From contig CM038467.1 in the NCBI GenBank assembly GCA_021464415.1, forward strand, positions 14,959,411 to 15,023,410: 64,000 bases of DNA, read 5' to 3'. The translations under genes were made by a program, and so were the position numbers. Shown here piece after piece: positions 58,601-64,000 of the stretch. The DNA is from Lonicera japonica (Eukaryota > Streptophyta > Magnoliopsida > Dipsacales > Caprifoliaceae). Position 1 is the first letter of the stretch. Each line of letters opens with the position of its first letter. A model generated the notes under the pieces. It searched no databases and was not told the origin of the DNA. It worked only from the letters and a program-made list of their open reading frames with translations.

Positions 58601-59261
58601 ACATCATTTAGAACACAGGATTGAAATTATGGTCGATCAACAAAATGTTATCATTAATCAAGGATAGCGTTCGCAATTTATTTCCTAGAAGACTATATAA
58701 AAAACACAGTAGACCATGAAAACCAACTATCTCAAGGAACTCGTCATGAATGTATATAATTTCAGCTTAAATCTTATATGAAGAGTAAAAAACATACAAA
58801 TATTATTAACTCTCGGTCGTTCCAATGTGCTATTCTCTTATTTTTAAAAAAAATCTTATGCAAAATGCAAATTGTAGTTATAAAAAAAAACTACTAAATC
58901 CTCGACTTTTTTTTTTACTTTTTTTTATTCAAGTTGCACATACATTTTTATTAGTGATGCAATTTTATTTTTATTTTGTAAAAAATAAAAGTTTGATTAT
59001 CTTCCTTTTACTACAATTCCAAACGAGACTCAAATTCAAAACTTTTCCCGACTTTGGGTAGGTGTTTTACCAAGTTAGTTCACTATTTCAAAATCCTTAA
59101 TTTCCACTATATCAAATATAATGATTAGTGATGAAAAATTTAGATCAATACATTTTCAATTTTTTTGAAGACATAAAATAGAAAGAGTCACATAGATGAA
59201 CTATGTAGAGCGATGCGACTTTTGGATGTATTACATATTTACAAAGAGCATGTGCCACTAA
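55605..59261. other. no gene recognised; tandem duplication at 55841-56540
   Basis: 55841-56205 and 56206-56540 are tandem copies (period about 365 bp; shared GTTTCAAAA, TTGTTCTTGTGCT, GGTTTGCATGTACCTTTTTT). Copy 1 has a (TTC)n tract at about 56029-56093, copy 2 a shorter one at about 56393-56418. (TA)n lies at about 57163-57186. No coding exon is supported in the rest. Confidence 0.5.
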
Positions 59262-60600
59262 TCAAGACCTCATAACACAACATCTCCATGGACATGTTCT
59301 AACCTTACACCTTGTATATCCATCATTAAGCCCCCTAACATAACATCTCCATGGACATGTTTTAACCTTACACTTACGAATGAGCTTATCCACATTGTTC
59401 TTTTGAAACCACATTTCAAAATTATTCTTTATCCCATACTTTCTCAAATACATCCTACAAATTTGTACAGTATTCCACTTTTGCCCAACCACCAATTTGT
59501 GATCATCCTTAAAAGCTCGCATTGGTATTCACTAGCTCCTCTATGCAATCAAATGACTCTTCAGAGTACTTCTTGAATTATGGTAAGAAGTCCTCTTAAT
59601 TTTTTTCCATCTCTTTAGGCTCAAGAATTGGGTCTTCACCATTATCTTCATCATCTCATGATTCAACAAACTCGGGATAAAAGTCACTATCTTTTGATTC
59701 TTCCTCATTGGCATAATATCTATAGTCTTCAATATCCCCTAAATTTATATTATACCTTTGTCTACTACTTTCTCCCCTCTTTTCATCATTCTCAGTAGTT
59801 GCATGCTCAAACTAATTAGTTGGCTCTTGTGCAAAGTCAACCTTTAACCCATCTTTATTTGGAATTGAACCTACATGAAAACAAGGGCATATTAAAATTG
59901 TCTAAACAGTGGCATATTAAAATTGTCCAAACAGTGGCACATTAAAATTATTAAAATAGTGACTGCAGCAAAAAAACATAGTACAATTACCTATGGGGTT
60001 ATTCAACATTTCATTAAATGAGTCCAATTCATCTTCCTCATTTTTACTATATAAACCCAGAATAGTCCCAATTACCTATAATAATTCAGTCAATATAAGC
60101 ACACAGACTGCATCAAATTTGAATTTATTTGAAAGCATGCAAATAAATTAAATTAAACACACTTACATGGTGATGAAAGAAGTAGCCTCTTTACTGCACT
60201 CCTAGTGTTGCTGGCTGGACTATCATGCAAAGTATCATTTATTGTGATCTTTTTTGGTGAACTAAGGTTAACAAGGGTATAGGTCTAACTTTCATTAAAA
60301 ATAACACTACTTATTTTGGTTTTAATCCTAGTGTGTTATGTAGGACTATCAGTGGTGATGATTTTAAGGCTTGTGTGCTAATAACATTACTTTCTAGTGT
60401 GGATTCATAATAAATGTGTGTATAATCATCAAGTGATTGTGGTACAAATCTCAAACCTCCTATCATGTAATAAAATCTTAAAACCATATGAACTTGTGTT
60501 TGGACAATACTTAATGACCACTTCAATAATACTTTGCATAATGTAATTACGAAGCACAAGAGCTTCTATGTTCACATGCATACCTATATTCCAGTTGAAG
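59262..60600 (-). pseudogene. MULE transposase N-terminal exons (decayed)
   Basis: Minus strand: an exon at about 60590-60311 with LRFYYMIGGLRFVPQSLDD (PB1-like MULE N-terminus); one ending at about 60171 with SPKKITINDTLHDSPASNTRS and a GTAAGTG donor; one at about 60075-59993 (VIGTILGLYSKNEEDELDSF) bounded by AG and GTAATT; and a long one from 59870 with an acidic region (EESKDSDFYPEF) and then the MuDR DNA-binding domain (LVVGQKWNTVQICRMYLRKY, FEMWFQKNNVDKLIRKC, CPWRCYV). The CxxxxCPWR part is partly duplicated. Stops and a frameshift before the DNA-binding domain break it. The DDE catalytic domain and knuckle are absent downstream. Confidence 0.7.
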
Positions 60601-61198
60601 ACTTAGACTGTATTTACTGGTGCCACCTCTTCCACTTTCCACCATAATGCAATCTCACATTTCTAACTTTCCACCCATTTGAATATGAAATTAATTCCAA
60701 CACACAAATATACCATGCATCACATAAAAACTCTATCATTTTACAAGAACAAAGTGTTAATAAAACCAATTACAAACTATACATATGCATAAAAAATATA
60801 CATAATGACTTAAGAAACTAACTTATTAAGTCAGTAAGAGCACGAAATAGACACCAAATCAAAGTAAACCGCACAAAACCCACACAAAAATCATAGATTT
60901 GCACTTGTTTGGTTCAGCAACAATAGCGTAAAACATAAAATTAGGAAGAAGTTAGGGTTAAATTAAACTTACATTCTCCCATTAGAGTATATATTAACAT
61001 TTTTTATTTTCTTCTACGTAATTCGGTTTGGTTCGATTTAGTTCAGTTTTGGACTAGTTAGCCCCAAACCCGAACCAAACTATTCAGTTTTGGTTCGGTT
61101 TTCTCATTTTTATTTTCGATTTATTTTTGATTCAGGGTTTCACGGATCGGTTTAGTTAGTTTTCGGATTGGACTTAACACCTTATAATTAGGGGTGTG
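60601..61198. other. no gene recognised
   Basis: 61015-61170 is low-complexity TTCGGTTTGGTTCGATTT sequence resembling subterminal DNA of hAT-type elements; it may be a decayed relative of the adjacent element. Confidence 0.4.
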
Positions 61199-63269
61199 CA
61201 CGGTCCGGTTGACCGGACCGAACACCAGTGAACCGGACCGGACCGGATATTTCGGTCCTAATTATTCAAAGACCGGATCGGACCGAAATGAAGGTTAAGA
61301 CCGGACCAGACCGGACCATACCAGACCGGTCCGGTTTTGGTCGGTCTATTCGGTCTGGGCTTTTTGTTCGGGGGAAGGGAAGAATAACTAGACATGTTGA
61401 AGATTTAGTGTGTTAAGCATCAAATCTAACCAGTAGAAACTTATCAGGGGTAAGCATGCTATAATTATTACATCCGTAAACGGAGGAAATGAACCAAACA
61501 ACAATCTTTCTTAACTCTGCTTTAGTCCGTATAGTAGAGGTTCAAACTGTTTGCTGCATGCTTCCATTTTAACTGGGAATGGTTCTAATATTCGAAAGCA
61601 ATTGGACCCACCAAACGAGAAGACGGAATAAAAGAAGGAAAACTTTGATAGGTCAAAGGATCAGTTAATCTATATAAAAGAACAAGTCTGATGCAAGAGA
61701 GCAGAGAACTATACCAAATATTATAAAAGTCTTGTATGAAGGACATAACTTTTAGATCAAAGGGGAACAGTAAGGCTAAACCTCAAACCATACAAAATTG
61801 GAAAAAAAAATATACTATCAAAAACTATTGCAATCATTCCTATTGTGTTTCGTACGCATATTCTCTGCAGAAGCATGTGTGCACAAACGCTCTCTAGGTA
61901 TATAAATACTATAACCAAATGAATTTTGTAATAGTAACTATAAAACAATTACTTTGAAATTAATTATGCTACATCACTAAGCCATTTTTGTGCTGCACTA
62001 TCATATATACGTTTATATATATGCTCTGATTTTTACCAAATTTATCACATGCTCTCATTTTTACCAAAAATACCCTTATTCTTCACGTACGTGAGGACAC
62101 TTAAAGCATCTACATGAAGGCAAATGATAGAAATAATTGGACTCTGGCAATTCTCAAGGATTGCAATAAATTAAAACACCAATTCTGACACTGTACAAGG
62201 CTTAAGCAAATAAAAATTCCACAGCAGGACTTGCTTCTTGAATCACCAAACATGATTTCAATTAATCCAAGAAGAAGCAATACTTCAGTATACAATGACA
62301 ATATTTCCTTTCTAATAAGTGTGCACTGAATAATTTCATTACAACAAATGTTTGTAAAATTCACTTAGTAAAAAGTATTCCATGTACAGATGTTCGGTCC
62401 ATTCAGTGAGAATTGATCGATTACAAGAAATTACACCTAGAGCCACTAAATCAAAGGAGGTTTCGCATTCATCCTCGTAAGGGCAAAAGAAAAAAAAATT
62501 AAAAAAGTTAACAACAATGAACTGGGAAACCAAATTACAAACACGCAATATTTAACTGCAGCTCACCAATCAAAATCCCTAATTTTTCACTCGAAAATGA
62601 AACCCTAGAATGAGCGATCAGTATAAAGAAGCACCATTTTATAATATTCTATACGAAGCGAGAGATGTACCGGATGAAGAGAGCTCTGTCATATGAATTC
62701 TTCTCGAGAGAGAGGGTACCAGTCGACAACGGGGTGTGGTGGTGTAGACGGCGGACTGTAGGAAACGGAGAGTGGGGCGAGGTTTCAACGCAAGATAAAG
62801 GTTTTAATTTGGGGGGTTGAAAGTGCAGGTGGGATTTCTAGAGAAATGGAGGATTTAGAAGAGATGGAGTGGTGGCTTGTGTTAGTGTAGTCATGGAAAG
62901 AGAGATAGAAGAGATGAGCGGAAAGGAATGTGAAAGGAACGGAGCGGCAGTGTGCGTTGAGAGGCTAGGATTTAGGGCAACAACTTAAAATAAGTATGTA
63001 TGTATATTTTTTTTAAAATATTTTTTTTTAAATATAAATATATCCGGTCCGGTCTGGTTTTTAAGGGTAAAAAATTCACAAGACCGAAGACCGGACCAGA
63101 ACAGTTCGGTCCACAAAAATTTAGACCGGACCAGACCAGTTCGGTCCACAAAAATTTAGACCGGACCGGGCCGGACCGAATTCAAATGGTCCGGTCCAAT
63201 CCAAATCGGTTCATTTTTCGATCCGGTTTATTCGGTTTGGCGGTCCGGTTCGATTTATGAACACCCCTA
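61199..63269. mobile_element. hAT-type non-autonomous element, 2071 bp, 8-bp TSD, with possible host sequence
   Basis: Ends TAGGGGTGTGCA (61199) and TGAACACCCCTA (to 63269) are inverted repeats flanked by an exact 8-bp duplication CTTATAAT (61191-61198 and 63270-63277). Both subterminal regions (61205-61350, 63040-63250) are packed with CCGGACCGGACC / GGTCCGGTTCGG motifs on opposite strands. The 1.6-kb interior shows no transposase but has exon-like, GC-richer sequence at 62650-62960. Confidence 0.88.
62655..62960 (-). other. exon-like interior of the hAT-type element
   Basis: On the minus strand this stretch reads like a plant 5' leader: pyrimidine-rich (CATCTCTTCTATCTCTCTTTCC), then CATATGACAGAGCTCTCTTC and TCATCCG/GTACATC, a donor-like junction at about 62670. 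ATG-ACA-GAG-CTC would start a short coding part (MTELSSSG). Possibly a captured first exon; no family identified. Confidence 0.35.
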
Positions 63270-63277
63270 CTTATAAT

Positions 63278-63834
63278 GGAGCCTTCATGGCTAGTGATGA
63301 GGCATTAACGTGGCTCATACATGGATAGGGCACAAAAATGGGCGAACAAATGGAGTATTAAGGGTTAACATTGCAACAAATTACTTGTTTCATTTAAGCT
63401 TGGTCTAGAGCTAAGGATTGGAGAGATCAGAAGAAAGTTGAACAATGTGCTCTAATCTTTGTCACTTGTGGCCATTGGATGACAATAATTAGCCTAAATA
63501 TGGTTGGTAATGTTGATTTTATGAATATTGTGTTGATTAAATCTGGTTGAACAAAGGTCTATAATGAGAGTTAAACATACTTTATTAATGTTAATCATAG
63601 TTTGTTGGTTTTAATATACTTTACTCTTCTTGGAACCACCATAATGATAGCTAAATACTTCTTTTTGGTTCCGAATACATGTTTCTTGGCTTCTTTATTC
63701 AATACATTCTTTATTTGAATGGTCCCAGTTGATGGTCCCTATATGTTTTGTTTATTCATTGCTTTTGTGTTTGGTAGTTGTTGCCTTAAGCTCTAAAAGT
63801 TCCTCTTTTTGTATGCACCATTATTGTTATTTAC
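63278..63834. other. no gene recognised
   Basis: AT-rich sequence upstream of a MULE N-terminus. May be MULE 5' terminal sequence, but no terminal repeat can be tested because the partner lies beyond the window. Confidence 0.4.
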
Positions 63835-64000
63835 AGAGAAACATGAATTTTTGTTTACGCTTGAAGTACATTATAAAGGTTAGTTTGTTGACAGTGGCCT
63901 AAGCAAGTACTATAAGTGTGGTTCAATAGATTACTTTGACTACAACAACGTGGATTTAATGTACATGCTTGAGGTTGATGATGTGATACAGCAATTAAGG
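63835..64000 (+). pseudogene. MULE transposase N-terminus (runs off the window)
   Basis: Plus-strand frame HEFLFTLEVHYKG, TAG, FVDSGLSKYYKCGSIDYFDY, NVDLMYMLEVDDVIQQLR matches the start of plant MULE transposases (the PB1-like region: LxxHHGGxFV...YVGGxVDxFDxxDxDxxSxxE). The single TAG fits a CAG-to-TAG change. The rest is outside the window. Confidence 0.6.

Overview
This window reads as nuclear DNA of a flowering plant, probably a eudicot. It is AT-rich, nearly every recognisable coding stretch belongs to a plant transposable-element family (Tat-lineage Ty3/Gypsy, Ty1/Copia, L1-type LINE, hAT, MULE, PIF/Harbinger MITE, Helitron, tRNA-derived SINE), and the spliced genes have short GT-AG introns. 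There is no sign of bacterial operons, CRISPR or organelle DNA. Host genes are sparse: one intact single-exon gene for a probably mitochondrial protein (339-1112), one small spliced gene of unknown function (38886-40109, minus) and a few broken fragments.

Layout. 0-9.6 kb: the single-exon gene, a MITE with a second transposon nested inside it, several tandem-repeat blocks, then intron-like sequence with a 42-base G run. 9646-21401: a complete Tat-lineage LTR retrotransposon (627-bp LTRs, 5-bp target duplication GTATC) with decayed gag-PR-RT-RH-aRH-INT, a 65-bp tandem array after the integrase, and a separate spliced gene on the opposite strand. 22.9-24.2 kb: two copies of one Harbinger-type MITE in opposite orientation. 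24.4-28.0 kb: a 5'-truncated LINE (minus). 28378-29965: a hAT deletion derivative. 30.5-31.1 kb: a fresh 303-bp tandem duplication. 31.6-34.8 kb: a degraded Copia element. 35.8-37.1 kb: MULE remnants. 37542-37995: another MITE. 38.9-40.1 kb: the spliced gene with an internal 236-bp tandem duplication. 40.7-41.6 kb: a LINE ORF1 fragment. 43608-55604: a Helitron (minus) carrying two multi-exon genes. 59.3-60.6 kb: MULE N-terminal exons. 61199-63269: a hAT-type element that may carry host gene sequence. 63.8-64.0 kb: the start of another MULE.

The most interesting object is the 12-kb Helitron. Both termini are visible: a TC start preceded by A, and a hairpin followed by CTAG before a host T. On its minus strand it carries an RPA1-like single-strand-binding protein gene (10 exons, about 514 codons) upstream of a PIF1-type helicase gene (9 exons, about 884 codons). 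I find no HUH/Rep nuclease; the helicase is spliced to a short unrelated N-terminus built from three tandem copies of one exon, and every intron in that gene is phase 1. About 700 bp upstream of the two start codons is the same duplicated sequence, so the genes may share a promoter. The second notable object is the Tat retrotransposon's antisense gene, whose introns are readable only on the antisense strand.

Most mobile-element genes here carry nonsense codons that fit C-to-T (or G-to-A) transitions, as expected from decay of methylated DNA.
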